A model generated the notes under the pieces. That model had not been told where the DNA came from. It saw only the letters and a program-made list of their open reading frames with translations, and did not search any database. From NCBI RefSeq assembly GCF_040639655.1, contig NZ_JBFAAI010000003.1, positions 434,001-498,000 on the forward strand: a stretch of 64,000 nucleotides of DNA, in the 5' to 3' direction. Both the position numbers and the translations under genes were made by a program. Positions 26,601-34,573 of this stretch are shown here, in pieces. Numbering within the stretch: the stretch's first letter is position 1; each line of letters begins with the position of its first letter. This DNA is from Actinoplanes sp040639655. GTDB taxonomy: Bacteria; Actinomycetota; Actinomycetes; Mycobacteriales; Micromonosporaceae.

Positions 26601-29600
26601 AACTGCTGGAAGTCGAAGTTGCCGATCTGCCCCGGCGACCAGGGGAACAGCCCGTAGTCGAAGTTGGTGCCGACGCCGAACGCCCGGGTGTCCACGTCGC
26701 CCTGCTGATAGGTGCGCTTGATCTCGATCGGCACGATGTCGTCGACGGTCAGGTCGACGGTCTCGTCCACGAGCAGTCCGGTGGACGGGTCCACCGGGTC
26801 ACCGACCCGGGCGCCGTTGGGCCGGGGCGCGTTCTGGGCGGGGTTCATGCCCGGCACCGCGGTCATCGCGCCGGTGAGCCGGTAGAACTTGACGTCCGGG
26901 TCGGGGACGATCTGCTTGCCGTCCGGGGTGACCGTGCCCAGGCCGTACAGGTGCCAGCCCTTGACGTCGGGGTCGTAGTTCCAGAACTGCGTCCGGGTGC
27001 CCGGCGCTTCCCTGGTGTAGTTCGGATAGACGATCCGCGCGCCCTCCGGGAAGAGGACCCCGCCACCGGGTTGGACGGAGAAGTACACCGGGACGCGGGT
27101 GGGCGGCAGGGGGAACGGCGGCCGGTCGATCGGGATCGGCGTCAGGCTCAGCTCGTGGGCAACGTTGCCGTCGGCATCGCGGATCACGGTGCCCTTCGGG
27201 ATGTGCACCTCGAGGCCGGGAATGGCCTTCGTGGTCAGCACGACCTCGCGGGTGGTCGGGCTCGGCACGGACACCGTGGCCCGGACGTCGATCTTCGGCA
27301 GGAAGACCGTGTACGGCAGGACGAGTACCTCACCGTGGGTGACGTCCACGCCGATGTCGAAGACCCCGTACGTCCCGCGGGCGGTACCCGTGGTGCTCCG
27401 CCCGTCGACGCGCAGCGCGAGATGCCCGGACGGGAGACCGGCGAGGGCGAACCGGCCGTCCGCACCTGTCGTCGTAGTCTTGCCGCGGGCGCTGACGGTG
27501 ACACCGCCCAGAGGGTTGCCTCCGGTGGCGAGCACCCGGCCCACCACACCGGTCACGCCGGCGGGGAACTGCAGCGCCCGTTCCCGGGTGGGCGCCGGCG
27601 CACGGCGGGTGGACCAGTCCACGCCGGCCAGGTTCTTCGCGTCGGGCGTCCAGCCGGTGTCCTCGCACGCCGGCGCGGTCGCCGGTGGCGGCGCGGGAGC
27701 CGCAGCGGGCTCACCGGGCTGCTGCAGGACAGGAGCGCTCAGCGCCGGTTTCTGCTCGGCGCCGGTGACGCAGCTGGGCAGAACCGCCCCGGCCGTGCCC
27801 GGCTCCTCCTTGAAGGGCGCCTTGGCAGCCGCCGCGGCCGCCTTGCGGTGCACGGCCATGTCGAACGATCCGGTCGCGCCGTTGCCCGGGTCGAAGATCA
27901 GGGTGTACGTGCCGGTCGTCGGCAGGCTGGGCAGCAGCTCGGTGAAGTAGTACATGCGCCAGCGCCGCGCCAGCACCGCGCCGGCCGGGTCCAGGACCGT
28001 GAAGTAGATCGTGTTGCCGCCCAGGTTGAGATTGGACAACGTGATCTGGGTGGCGACTCCGGCCGTACCGTCGAAGGTCATCAGGCCGTTCTGGCCGGGC
28101 CGGGCGATCGTGAAGCTCTTGGCCGCGCCGCCGACCTCGGCCTTGCCGAGGTTGAGTTCCGAGGACAGCAGGAGGTTGTACGCGCCCGTGCCCGCGTTGT
28201 TCGGGGTCAGCTCGATGCGGTAGGTCCCGGCGGCCGGCAGCGCGGGCAGGTCGATGCCGTAGCGCAGATCGATGGTTCCCCAGAAGTCGAGCTGGGCGTT
28301 GTCCGGCTTGTAGATGCGGGTCAGCACGAAGTCGATGTCGCCGGTGGCGCCGAAGGACAGCCGCTGGCCGGCGGTGCCGGTGAACGTGGCCACGATGCGC
28401 TGACCCGGCAGGGCGACATCCGCCTTGGTGGCGGGCGCGTCCGGAGTCAGCGCGCCCACGTTGCGCGGCTCGGCCGCAACCACGGCGAGCGTGCCCTTGC
28501 CGGCGGACTCCGGATCGACCTGTAGCCGGTACTTGCCGGTGACCGGCAGCGCCGCGATGTCGATGGAGCGGCCGCTGCCGAGCGAAACCAGGAAACCGTC
28601 CGGCTTGTAGAGGCGCAGGTTCACCTCACCGGGCAGGGACCGGTCCGTCGTGCCGAGGTGGAGCGGCCGGCCCTGCACCCCGTTGAAGTCGAGCCACACG
28701 TCGCGGCCGGGCCGGTCGACGGTCACGGTCTTCATGGCGTTGACCGGCAGCTCGCCGCCCTCGGCCCGGGTGGACAGCCAGGCGTTGAGGCCGCCGACGG
28801 CGTGCCAGCCCGTGACGAAGATGCTGTGCTGCCCGGTCTTGCGCAGCGTGGGTATGTCCCGCGACTCGGCCCACCCGGTCTCGAGGGTCACCTGGACCTC
28901 GTCGGGCTCCACCATGATCGCCGCCGGGTATGCGGGCCGGTCGTTCTGCTGCAGCGTGTTGTCGGTGTAGCCGAGTTGCAGCACTTGACCGGTCGTGCCG
29001 GCGAAGGGCAGTCGTACGGACTGCCCGGGACGCTGGATGGCGACCGGCACGGATGAGCCGTTGACGGTCATCGTCGCGCCGTTGATGACGGTGGACAGCC
29101 AGACCCGGCCGAACCCGAGCTCGTTCGCACCGAAGGTGATGGAAAGCTTGTAGGTGCCGGTCTGCTTGGGCTTGAACACCATCGTGGGCGTGTAGCGGGT
29201 CAGCGACGCCTGCCACGTGAACACCGAATTGTCGGGCGCGGTCACCTTGACCACGTACGTGTTGGCCGGCTCGCTGAGCTCGGTGAGGCCGAAGCTCATC
29301 CACTGGTTGGCGGTGGCCGCGAACGTGGTCTGAAACGGCTGTTGGGGCACGGTGATCTGGAACGGGACCCCGGAGCCGTCGGCGGTCAGTGCCGTTCCGC
29401 TCAGCGTGTTGGACGCGGTGATGCGCATGCTGCCCGACGCGCCGTCGTTGGGCTTGATGACCATGGCATAGGTGCCGGTCGCAGTCAGCTTCGGCAGGTC
29501 CTGGCTGAGCGGGCCGCCGGACCACAGGTCGAGGGGGTCACCGAGCACCCCGCGGGCGAAGTTGCCGCCGTAGGGCTGGTACAGCCACAACGCCGAGCGC

Positions 29601-30559
29601 TTGGGGACGGTGTTGCCGTCGAACTTGAGGTTGAGGTTCTCGCCCGCGACGCCGTCGATCAGCACCAGCGCCGCCTTGCCGGCCGGCACGGTCACCGTCA
29701 GCGCCGGGCTGCCTGCCTTGATCCGGCCGCTGGGCACCAGGTCGCTCATCACGAAGCCACGCGGAGCAACGTAGAAGTCACCCGCGCTCTCCGCGGTGCC
29801 GCCGGCCGTACGCACCGACACTTTCCCGGACTGCGCCGCCGCCGGGACCCGCACCTTGAGCGTCGTGGCGCTCGCCTCCTGCACCCGGGCGGTGGTCCGG
29901 TGAAACATCACCACGTTGCGCGCCGGGTCGGTGTCGAAGCCGGTGCCGGTGATGGTCACCAGGTCGTTCTTGTTGCCCCGGTCGGTCGACAGGGTGGTGA
30001 TGCCCGGCACCGGCGCGCCGTCCTCGACCCGGAACGGCCGGGGACTCGTGGCGGAGTGGCCGCCGACGCTCACCTTCACCACGCCGTCCGTGGCGCCGCT
30101 CGGGATCTGGATGCGCAGCCGGCCGGTGGTCGCGCGGCTGACCGCGGCGGCGATGCCGTCGACGGTCACCTCGTTGGCGCTGGTCGTCGCGCTGAACCCG
30201 GCACCGCCGATCTCGATCGACGACCCCACCGGGCCCCGCGCGGGCACCAGCGCGAACACAGCTACCGCGCCGGGTTCGATCCGCTCGGTGCGCAGCAGAT
30301 TGCCGGCATCGTCGTAGCGGTAGGCCGCCGACCCGGTAGCGGGATCGGTGACTCCGGCCAGCTGTCCGCCGGCGTCGTAGAAGAACTCCCGAGGCCCGGG
30401 CGCCGCCGCCGCGTTCGCCGCCGCCGCGGCCGCGTTCGCCGCTGGCGGATGCTGCCCTGGCGGAGCGGTTTGAGCGGCCGCCGCGGCCGGAAGGCCGGCG
30501 ACCGCAACGGTCACGGCGACCGCGACGTGGATCAGATGAGCAGGCAGACGGAACCGCAT
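23651..30559 (-). CDS. Giant secreted Rhs/YD-repeat protein with C-terminal toxin tip
   Basis: A 2302-residue protein starting at ATG 30559 behind GGGGGGAT. Order: Sec signal (about 1-32); an isolated YD-like segment near 55-90; two IPT/TIG beta-sandwich domains (about 95-265); a run of beta-sandwich repeats with the recurring TGTYxLxxxP pattern to about 900; a carboxypeptidase-regulatory-like domain near 1000-1075 (VVGRVLATGGNPLGGVTVSA); the Rhs entry motif GDPVDPSTGLLVDETVDL near 1248; YD repeats about 1420-2120; the core GLYFYRERYYSPVLQRFLSE and DPIGFAGGLNLYAYV near 2140-2185; and a variable tip from about 2195. The tip contains WTAHYDQYGRLIGRTDYNAG and THYHRFVYGPG, resembling what I recall as polymorphic toxin type 24. 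It should be exported by Sec and deliver the tip to competitors. Confidence 0.9.
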   Translation of the reverse strand: MRFRLPAHLIHVAVAVTVAVAGLPAAAAAQTAPPGQHPPAANAAAAAANAAAAPGPREFFYDAGGQLAGVTDPATGSAAYRYDDAGNLLRTERIEPGAVAVFALVPARGPVGSSIEIGGAGFSATTSANEVTVDGIAAAVSRATTGRLRIQIPSGATDGVVKVSVGGHSATSPRPFRVEDGAPVPGITTLSTDRGNKNDLVTITGTGFDTDPARNVVMFHRTTARVQEASATTLKVRVPAAAQSGKVSVRTAGGTAESAGDFYVAPRGFVMSDLVPSGRIKAGSPALTVTVPAGKAALVLIDGVAGENLNLKFDGNTVPKRSALWLYQPYGGNFARGVLGDPLDLWSGGPLSQDLPKLTATGTYAMVIKPNDGASGSMRITASNTLSGTALTADGSGVPFQITVPQQPFQTTFAATANQWMSFGLTELSEPANTYVVKVTAPDNSVFTWQASLTRYTPTMVFKPKQTGTYKLSITFGANELGFGRVWLSTVINGATMTVNGSSVPVAIQRPGQSVRLPFAGTTGQVLQLGYTDNTLQQNDRPAYPAAIMVEPDEVQVTLETGWAESRDIPTLRKTGQHSIFVTGWHAVGGLNAWLSTRAEGGELPVNAMKTVTVDRPGRDVWLDFNGVQGRPLHLGTTDRSLPGEVNLRLYKPDGFLVSLGSGRSIDIAALPVTGKYRLQVDPESAGKGTLAVVAAEPRNVGALTPDAPATKADVALPGQRIVATFTGTAGQRLSFGATGDIDFVLTRIYKPDNAQLDFWGTIDLRYGIDLPALPAAGTYRIELTPNNAGTGAYNLLLSSELNLGKAEVGGAAKSFTIARPGQNGLMTFDGTAGVATQITLSNLNLGGNTIYFTVLDPAGAVLARRWRMYYFTELLPSLPTTGTYTLIFDPGNGATGSFDMAVHRKAAAAAAKAPFKEEPGTAGAVLPSCVTGAEQKPALSAPVLQQPGEPAAAPAPPPATAPACEDTGWTPDAKNLAGVDWSTRRAPAPTRERALQFPAGVTGVVGRVLATGGNPLGGVTVSARGKTTTTGADGRFALAGLPSGHLALRVDGRSTTGTARGTYGVFDIGVDVTHGEVLVLPYTVFLPKIDVRATVSVPSPTTREVVLTTKAIPGLEVHIPKGTVIRDADGNVAHELSLTPIPIDRPPFPLPPTRVPVYFSVQPGGGVLFPEGARIVYPNYTREAPGTRTQFWNYDPDVKGWHLYGLGTVTPDGKQIVPDPDVKFYRLTGAMTAVPGMNPAQNAPRPNGARVGDPVDPSTGLLVDETVDLTVDDIVPIEIKRTYQQGDVDTRAFGVGTNFDYGLFPWSPGQIGNFDFQQFDLVQPDGSKIHYFRTSPGNDYAGAIFKADPTPTRYDGSTVAWNGDGWDVKLRDGTVYVLGDESPVQEIRDKFGNTTTITRATAAPGTDGKVRLNGAVTQITSPNGRWVKFSYDQANPPKITSIEDNIGRKVGYTYDTGNRLSTVTDTRGGVTRYTWENGLLKSITDPRGTEYLVNTYDANKRVKTQKGPDGGLITFDYVTSGTSVTETTMTDPEGNKRRFTFNAQGQVLTDTKAYGTSLAQTTTTTYDTSGVRRAATVDALNRRTAYTYNAAGQVNKITVLDGTAQARSETFDWTGPYAELTKHTDGYGKATVYEIDGKGYLKSVTDRQNRKSLVTTDAAGQVTRLTDPAGKAVTTVYAGSDAVQTTDEAGNISRTAYDGIGRPVRATDGLGVRTDTTVDAAGLVRAVTDGLGRTTRFDYDANGNRTEVTDARGGTTHFGYNNRDQVETVTDPAGQSEAYEYDLNGNADKHTSRRGVVTENAYDELDRLQQRTVAGGGTIAYGYDAGNRLRRTEDSVSGVVTTDYDDLDRITGEGTPQGSVAYSYTAAVRDRTLTVAGRTATRHLYDANGALQEIQQGGTAVTTVGRDVTGRAERVGAPSTGISQTYAYTDAGQVKTITYRNGTTVLGDLGYEYDAAGRPIRVTGTYSRTALPPEFGPATYDAANRIEKVADTAVTHDADGNITSDGVTTYTWNARGELAALSGADRSASFTYATDGRRTGRTVNGATTTYLYDGTNPLQESVNGAVTATMTSAGTDGFQLRESGGTTRRYLTDALGSTVGLVDTTGAGAAYSYEPFGATTVTGTDNGNPYRYTGREDDGTGLYFYRERYYSPVLQRFLSEDPIGFAGGLNLYAYVSNQPTLLTDPTGEKPANPGGGSGGTGDDGYIPGYYLLDKGFKAPKQTTPGTRVIEGTYNNNRGPGGERQEPWTAHYDQYGRLIGRTDYNAGLPGQGIPDTHYHRFVYGPGKNGHEIEKHVPGEFTP

Positions 30560-30788
30560 TGATCCCCCCGAAAGATCAGACCAATGGACCTTCCCATCGA
30601 TCGCCGTCAACGTAACCGAAACGATCCGCCCACCGCCGCCCCCCTTTTCTCCGCCACCGGCGTACGGCTGCCGACCCAGCTGCTAAAACCCTCAAACATC
30701 AGTAACCAAGGTTTAAAAATTGACACATGACGATGAAATTTGGCGGGTACGGGCACCGGCCGGGAACGCGCCGGGCTACGCTGCGGCC

Positions 30789-31076
30789 GTGCCCGCACAC
30801 CGCCGGATCGCCGCGTTGCTGATCTCGTCCTGCCTGTCGCCTCTGCTGCTGTCGGCCGCCGCCTGCTCTTCAGACAGGCCCGACCGAGCCGCCGTGGTCG
30901 CAAAGATCCGGGCCGATCCCGACATGGCGGACGCCCCAGAAGCGGTGGTCGACTGCATCGCGGACTGGTACACGACCGACGCATCCGACAAGGCCCGCGA
31001 GGCGTTCCTGGCCGGAGAAGCCCCACCCGAAAGCGCCGGGCCCGAGATCCTCGAATGCCTCAAGAAAGCGACCTGA
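30789..31076 (+). CDS. Small putative lipoprotein
   Basis: A 95-residue protein from GTG 30789 with a lipoprotein signal (AALLISSCLSPLLLSAAAC, lipobox AAAC). The mature part is short, helical and acidic with two further cysteines (VDCIADWY and ILECLKKAT) that could form a disulfide. A longer in-frame start at 30720 would put an unlikely leader ahead of the signal. No family recognised. It stands alone between the divergent Rhs gene and a transposase remnant. Confidence 0.6.
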   Translation: MPAHRRIAALLISSCLSPLLLSAAACSSDRPDRAAVVAKIRADPDMADAPEAVVDCIADWYTTDASDKAREAFLAGEAPPESAGPEILECLKKAT

Positions 31077-31149
31077 CCCGGGCGTCATCCCATTCGCGAT
31101 GAGGCGCACCTCGGCTCTCGAACGCTCCCCGCTACGCCCGGTTGACCTC

Positions 31150-31773
31150 GCCCGGCACCGGACCGCACGAACAGCACCTGGGCGACGTTCCAGCGCTCCC
31201 CAGCCCAGGCCATCATCGCGGCGGACTTCTTCGAGACCGTGACGCTGACCGGCGCCCGCCTGTACGTGCTGGCCGTGATCGAGCACGCCAGCCGCCGGGT
31301 TCGGGTTCTCGGTGTCACGCCCCATCCGACCGCCGCCTGGGTCGCGCAGGCTGCCCGGAACCCGGTCATGGACATGGAGGACACCGGCTGCCAGGTGCAG
31401 TCTCTGATCCCGTGATCGAGACGGCAAATACCCGGCCCTGCTCGACGCGATCCTGTCCGACGCCGGTATCGAGGTCGTGCTCACCGGGGTCCGGATGCCC
31501 CGGATGAACTCGATCATGGAGCGGTGGATCCAGTCCTGCCGCCATGAGCTACTCGACCGGACCCTGATCTTCAACCAGGCGCATCTGCTGTACGCCCTGC
31601 GCGAGTACGAACGCCACTACAACGACCACCGGCCGCACCGGGGCATCGCCAACGCCCGACCACGCGCACCGCTACCCGAGCCAACCACCGGCCCGGCGAC
31701 CCTCGGGCGGCTCCGCATCCACCGACATGATCGGCTCGGCGGACTCCTCCACGAATATGAGCATGCTGCCTGA
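31150..31773 (+). pseudogene. Integrase-core transposase remnant, truncated and frameshifted
   Basis: The catalytic domain of an rve/IS481-IS3-type integrase in two frames. The first frame reads TWATFQRSP, AADFFETVTLTGARLYVLAV and VMDMEDTGCQVQSLIP, then stops near 31420. The second frame resumes with RDGKYPALLDAIL, RMPRMNSIMERW and LREYERHYNDHRPHRG to a stop at 31773. The three acidic residues (ADFF, RDGK, MERW) survive but are split by the frameshift, and the N-terminal DNA-binding half is missing. No terminal repeats were found. It is dead. Confidence 0.85.
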
Positions 31774-32004
31774 ACAGCACGGATGGCATTATCGGCATCC
31801 GCACGGCCAGCGTGCCGAAGATCACCGCGCGCAGGACCCACACACGGACGCGCCGGAGACCCCCGTGGTGCGAGGGCCTCCGGCGAGGCGGTTCCGTGCG
31901 GTGGATCAGGATCCGCGAAGGATCAGGTTGCCGTTGTCCGCGGCGCAGCTCTGCGAGCCGCTTGTTTCGCTGGCGCGTTTTGCGGCGCCGCATTCCTCGC
32001 GGCT

Positions 32005-32907
32005 TTATCCGGCTGGCGTTTCGTTCAAACCCAAACCACGCAGGATGTTATCGCGGTTCGCGTTTGCGCGCAGCGCGGTCAAGGAATTCAAGCGGCCCAG
32101 CAAAGTCGTGGACGATGCGGGGCATTTCAAGTCTTGAATCGCCGACAAGGTTTTTTCAAAGCGTTGGATGCGGCTTTCGAGATCCGTTCCACTCGGAAGG
32201 TTCACATTCCTGAGCGCTACCTGCGCGTTCACTTGAGCTTGAGTGGGTGGGCAGCGACCGGGAACTTTTACCCCGGTAGGGCCCACGCGGTCGGCCGTCG
32301 CGTTCGGATTGCCCGGGCTGAACCCCAGCGCCGGCACCAAAGCGTTAATGTCACCAGAGCTGGCTCCGGCGTCCCCCGTCGCTCCACTCGCGGCCGCGTC
32401 ACCGGATCCTGTGGCGGCTTTATCCGCGGGCGTTTCGTTCAAACCCAAACCACGCAGGATGTTATCGCGGTTCGCGTTTGCGCGCAGCGCGGTCAAGGAA
32501 TTCAAGCGGCCCAGCAAAGTCGTGGACGATGCGGGGCATTTCAAGTCTTGAATCGCCGACAAGGTCTTTTCAAAGCGTTGGATGCGGCTTTCGAGATCCG
32601 TTCCACTCGGAAGGTTCGCATTCTTGAGCGCTACCTGCGCGTTCACCTGGGCTTGAGTGGGTGGGCAGCGACCGGGAACTTTTACCCCGGTAGGCCCCAC
32701 ACGGTCGGCCGTCGCGTTCGGATTGCCCGGGCTGAACCCCAGCGCCGGCACCAAAGCGTTGATGTCACCAGAGCCGGCTCCGGCGTTGCCCTGTTCAGCG
32801 GCCTGGCTCATCCCCGTGCCGACCGCGAGCGCCGAGCCGAGCAGCGCTGCGGCGGCACCGCCAATCACCAGCTTGCGCGTCCGGCTGCTGACTCCGCGTC
32901 GATACAT
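32005..32907 (-). CDS. Secreted protein made of two near-identical 138-residue repeats
   Basis: A 300-residue secreted protein. ATG 32907 follows AGGAG; the N-terminus RTRKLVIGGAAAALLGSALA is a Sec signal ending near SQAAEQG. The rest is two almost identical units, each running GDINALVPALGFSPGNPNAT, VGPTGVKVPGRCPPTQAQVN, DLESRIQRFEKTLSAIQDLK and ALRANANRDNILRGLGLNET. Each unit has two cysteines. Codons use A/T at third positions far more than neighbouring genes, which suggests foreign origin. The second unit stops at PAG because of a one-base change; the alternative frame continues about 28 more residues to 31923. I recognise no family. Confidence 0.75.
   Translation of the reverse strand: MYRRGVSSRTRKLVIGGAAAALLGSALAVGTGMSQAAEQGNAGAGSGDINALVPALGFSPGNPNATADRVGPTGVKVPGRCPPTQAQVNAQVALKNANLPSGTDLESRIQRFEKTLSAIQDLKCPASSTTLLGRLNSLTALRANANRDNILRGLGLNETPADKAATGSGDAAASGATGDAGASSGDINALVPALGFSPGNPNATADRVGPTGVKVPGRCPPTQAQVNAQVALRNVNLPSGTDLESRIQRFEKTLSAIQDLKCPASSTTLLGRLNSLTALRANANRDNILRGLGLNETPAG
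32017..32779. repeat. Direct DNA duplication, period 414 bp
   Basis: Two copies of about 350 bp, 32017-32366 and 32431-32780, offset by exactly 414 bases, encode the two protein repeats. They differ at only scattered positions such as ggttcacattc versus ggttcgcattc. The high identity, including silent positions, indicates a recent duplication or ongoing gene conversion. Confidence 0.9.
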
Positions 32908-33188
32908 GCACGGCTCCTGTTCGTCTCGGTACTGCTTGTGCCGAGATATACGAGCAATGATGTGGCAGCAGTTCATGACGCTGAGCAAGCATTCCTTAAA
33001 GCTTCTTTAACGTGACGCCCGGGGCGTGCAGCCGCCAGCATCGTCGCGCCCACGTCCGCGCGGCCCAGCTACGCCGCAGCGCCGAACCCCTACAACAGGG
33101 GTGGCGATCTGCACGACCCCTGGGACGGCGTATTCATCACCACCCAGAACGGCCGGATTGGTAGTTGCAGTGCCAACGCTTCTTCTGC
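32908..33188 (+). other. Possible gene fragment cut by the IS3 element
   Basis: No complete gene. On the plus strand the frame that reads SIVAPTSARPSYAAAPNPYN and GGDLHDPWDGVFITTQNG, then GSCSANASS runs straight into the left IS end at 33189. It looks like coding sequence of a secreted or phage-type protein but has no start in view, and I could not find its continuation to the right of the element. The left part also holds the promoter of the minus-strand repeat protein. Confidence 0.35.
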
Positions 33189-33258
33189 TGATCTTCCCCG
33201 GGTTCCGTGGAGTCGACATGCGTGATCTTCTATGCCCGGTCGCTCCTGGAGGAGATTC

Positions 33259-33681
33259 GTGCCGAGAAGCTATCCACCCGAGTTCCGTCGTAAAGTCCTC
33301 GACCTACTGAAAGCCGGCAGGACCGTCACCCAGCTTGCCAACGACCTGCAGATCAGCGGTCAGACCATCTATGTCTGGCGCCGGCAGGAAGCGATCGACA
33401 ACGGCGAACTGCCCGGCGTGACGTCCACCGACCTGGCCGAGCTGAGCAAAGCCCGCCGGCGTATCGCCGAACTCGACGCCGAACTGGCGATCCATCGCCG
33501 CGCCGCGGAGCTGCTGAAGGAGGCGGTGCCCCCAAAAGCCCGCTACGCGGCCATCAAACCCTGGCCGCTGAAGGGTTCTCCGTCGACCTGTGCTGCCGGG
33601 TGCTGGACGTGTCAGTGTCCGGCTACTACGCCTGGCGCAGCCGGCCGCCATCAGCTCGCTCGCTGCGCCATGCGTGGCTGA
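33259..33681 (+). CDS. IS3-family transposase OrfA
   Basis: GTG 33259 behind GGAGGAG starts VPRSYPPEFRRKVLDLLKAG, a helix-turn-helix transposase_8 protein (LANDLQISGQTIYVWRRQEA) followed by a leucine-zipper-like helix ELSKARRRIAELDAELAIHR. The functional part is about 90-95 residues; reading on in this frame to the stop at 33681 gives unrelated sequence overlapping orfB, which is normal for IS3 elements that make OrfAB by frameshifting. Confidence 0.88.
   Translation: MPRSYPPEFRRKVLDLLKAGRTVTQLANDLQISGQTIYVWRRQEAIDNGELPGVTSTDLAELSKARRRIAELDAELAIHRRAAELLKEAVPPKARYAAIKPWPLKGSPSTCAAGCWTCQCPATTPGAAGRHQLARCAMRG
33531..33537 (+). other. Programmed -1 ribosomal slippage site (CCCAAAA)
   Basis: In the orfA frame the codons are CCC CCA AAA, so C CCA AAA fits the X XXY YYZ rule for -1 slippage. 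Slipping back one base moves ribosomes into the orfB frame, where the next codons continue KSPLRGHQTLAAEGFS into the catalytic domain without a stop. Confidence 0.75.
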
Positions 33682-34403
33682 CCGAAAGAATTCGCGCGGT
33701 CCATGCGGCTTCCCGCGGCACCTACGGCGCAGGGCGGGTTCATGCTGAACTCCGCCTCGGCCATGGCATCATCGTCGGACACAACGCGGTCGAAATGCTG
33801 ATGCGCCGCGCCGGGATCAAAGGCCTGCCCACGCACCGCTACCGTCGGCCGCTGCGTGAGACTCCCACCGCCAGCGACCTGGTCAATCGCCAGTTCACCC
33901 GTGCGGCCCGGGATCTGTTGTGGGTCACCGACATCACCGAGCATCCCACTCGCGAGGGCAAGGTCTACTGCGCGGTGGTACTCGACTCGTTCTCCCGCCG
34001 TGTCGTCGGCTGGTCCATCGACGCCTCTCAAACCTCGGCTTTGGTCACGAACGCACTGAGTATGGCCATCAGCAACCGCCGCCCCGACGCCACCGTGATC
34101 CACTCCGACCACGGCGTGCAATTCACCTCTTGGGCCTTCACCGAACGCGCCCGCGCGTCCGGCCTGGTGCCCTCGATGGGCACGATCGGCGACTGCTACG
34201 ACAACGGCATGATGGAGTCGTTCTGGGGCCGCATGCAGACCGAACTGCTGAACCGCAAGAAGTGGAAGACCCGCATCGAACTCGCCAACGCGATCTTCGA
34301 CTACCTCGAAATCTTCCACAACCGGCAACGCCGCCACAGCTCGCTGGGCATGCTCACACCCAACGAATATGAAAGGCTCCACACCACCCTGTCGGTCGCA
34401 TAG
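33534..34403 (+). CDS. IS3-family transposase OrfB (made as OrfAB fusion)
   Basis: The catalytic integrase-core protein in the -1 frame, about 289 residues. After the entry TLAAEGFSVDLCCRVLDVSV it has HTH_21 (HAWLTERIRAVHAASRGTYG), then LLWVTDITEHPT with the first catalytic Asp, VIHSDHGVQFTSW with the second, and DNGMMESFWGRMQTELL with the Glu, so the DDE triad is complete. No good independent start is seen, in keeping with translation as an OrfAB fusion. Confidence 0.88.
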   Translation, partial: KSPLRGHQTLAAEGFSVDLCCRVLDVSVSGYYAWRSRPPSARSLRHAWLTERIRAVHAASRGTYGAGRVHAELRLGHGIIVGHNAVEMLMRRAGIKGLPTHRYRRPLRETPTASDLVNRQFTRAARDLLWVTDITEHPTREGKVYCAVVLDSFSRRVVGWSIDASQTSALVTNALSMAISNRRPDATVIHSDHGVQFTSWAFTERARASGLVPSMGTIGDCYDNGMMESFWGRMQTELLNRKKWKTRIELANAIFDYLEIFHNRQRRHSSLGMLTPNEYERLHTTLSVA

Positions 34404-34573
34404 AACCAGCTGTCACGGCTCCACGGAACCCGGGGAAGATCATCCAAGGCTGGACCCGCTCGGGCTGAGAAGGATCAGTACAGCAGCCAGCGTTAGAGGT
34501 GAGCGAGTTTTATCCCGCTTCGTTGTGTTTTGCTGGTTGCTTACGGGCGAAGCACAGCGGAGGCGAGGAAACA

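Larger units (their letters stand above)
33189..34442 (+). mobile_element. IS3-family insertion sequence, apparently intact
   Basis: A 1254-bp element bounded by terminal inverted repeats of about 26 bp with one mismatch: the left end begins TGATCTTCCCCGGGTTCC and the right end is its complement, finishing GGGGAAGATCA. The ends are TG...CA as in IS3. Inside are orfA and orfB in overlapping frames. I see no matching 3-4 bp target duplication (ctgc on the left, tcca on the right), so the flanks may have rearranged after insertion. Confidence 0.9.

Noticed and set aside
23510..28525. A 1671-codon plus-strand open frame opposite the Rhs gene
   Set aside because: Shadow of the Rhs coding strand; low-complexity Val/Gly/Arg/Asp composition and no start signal.
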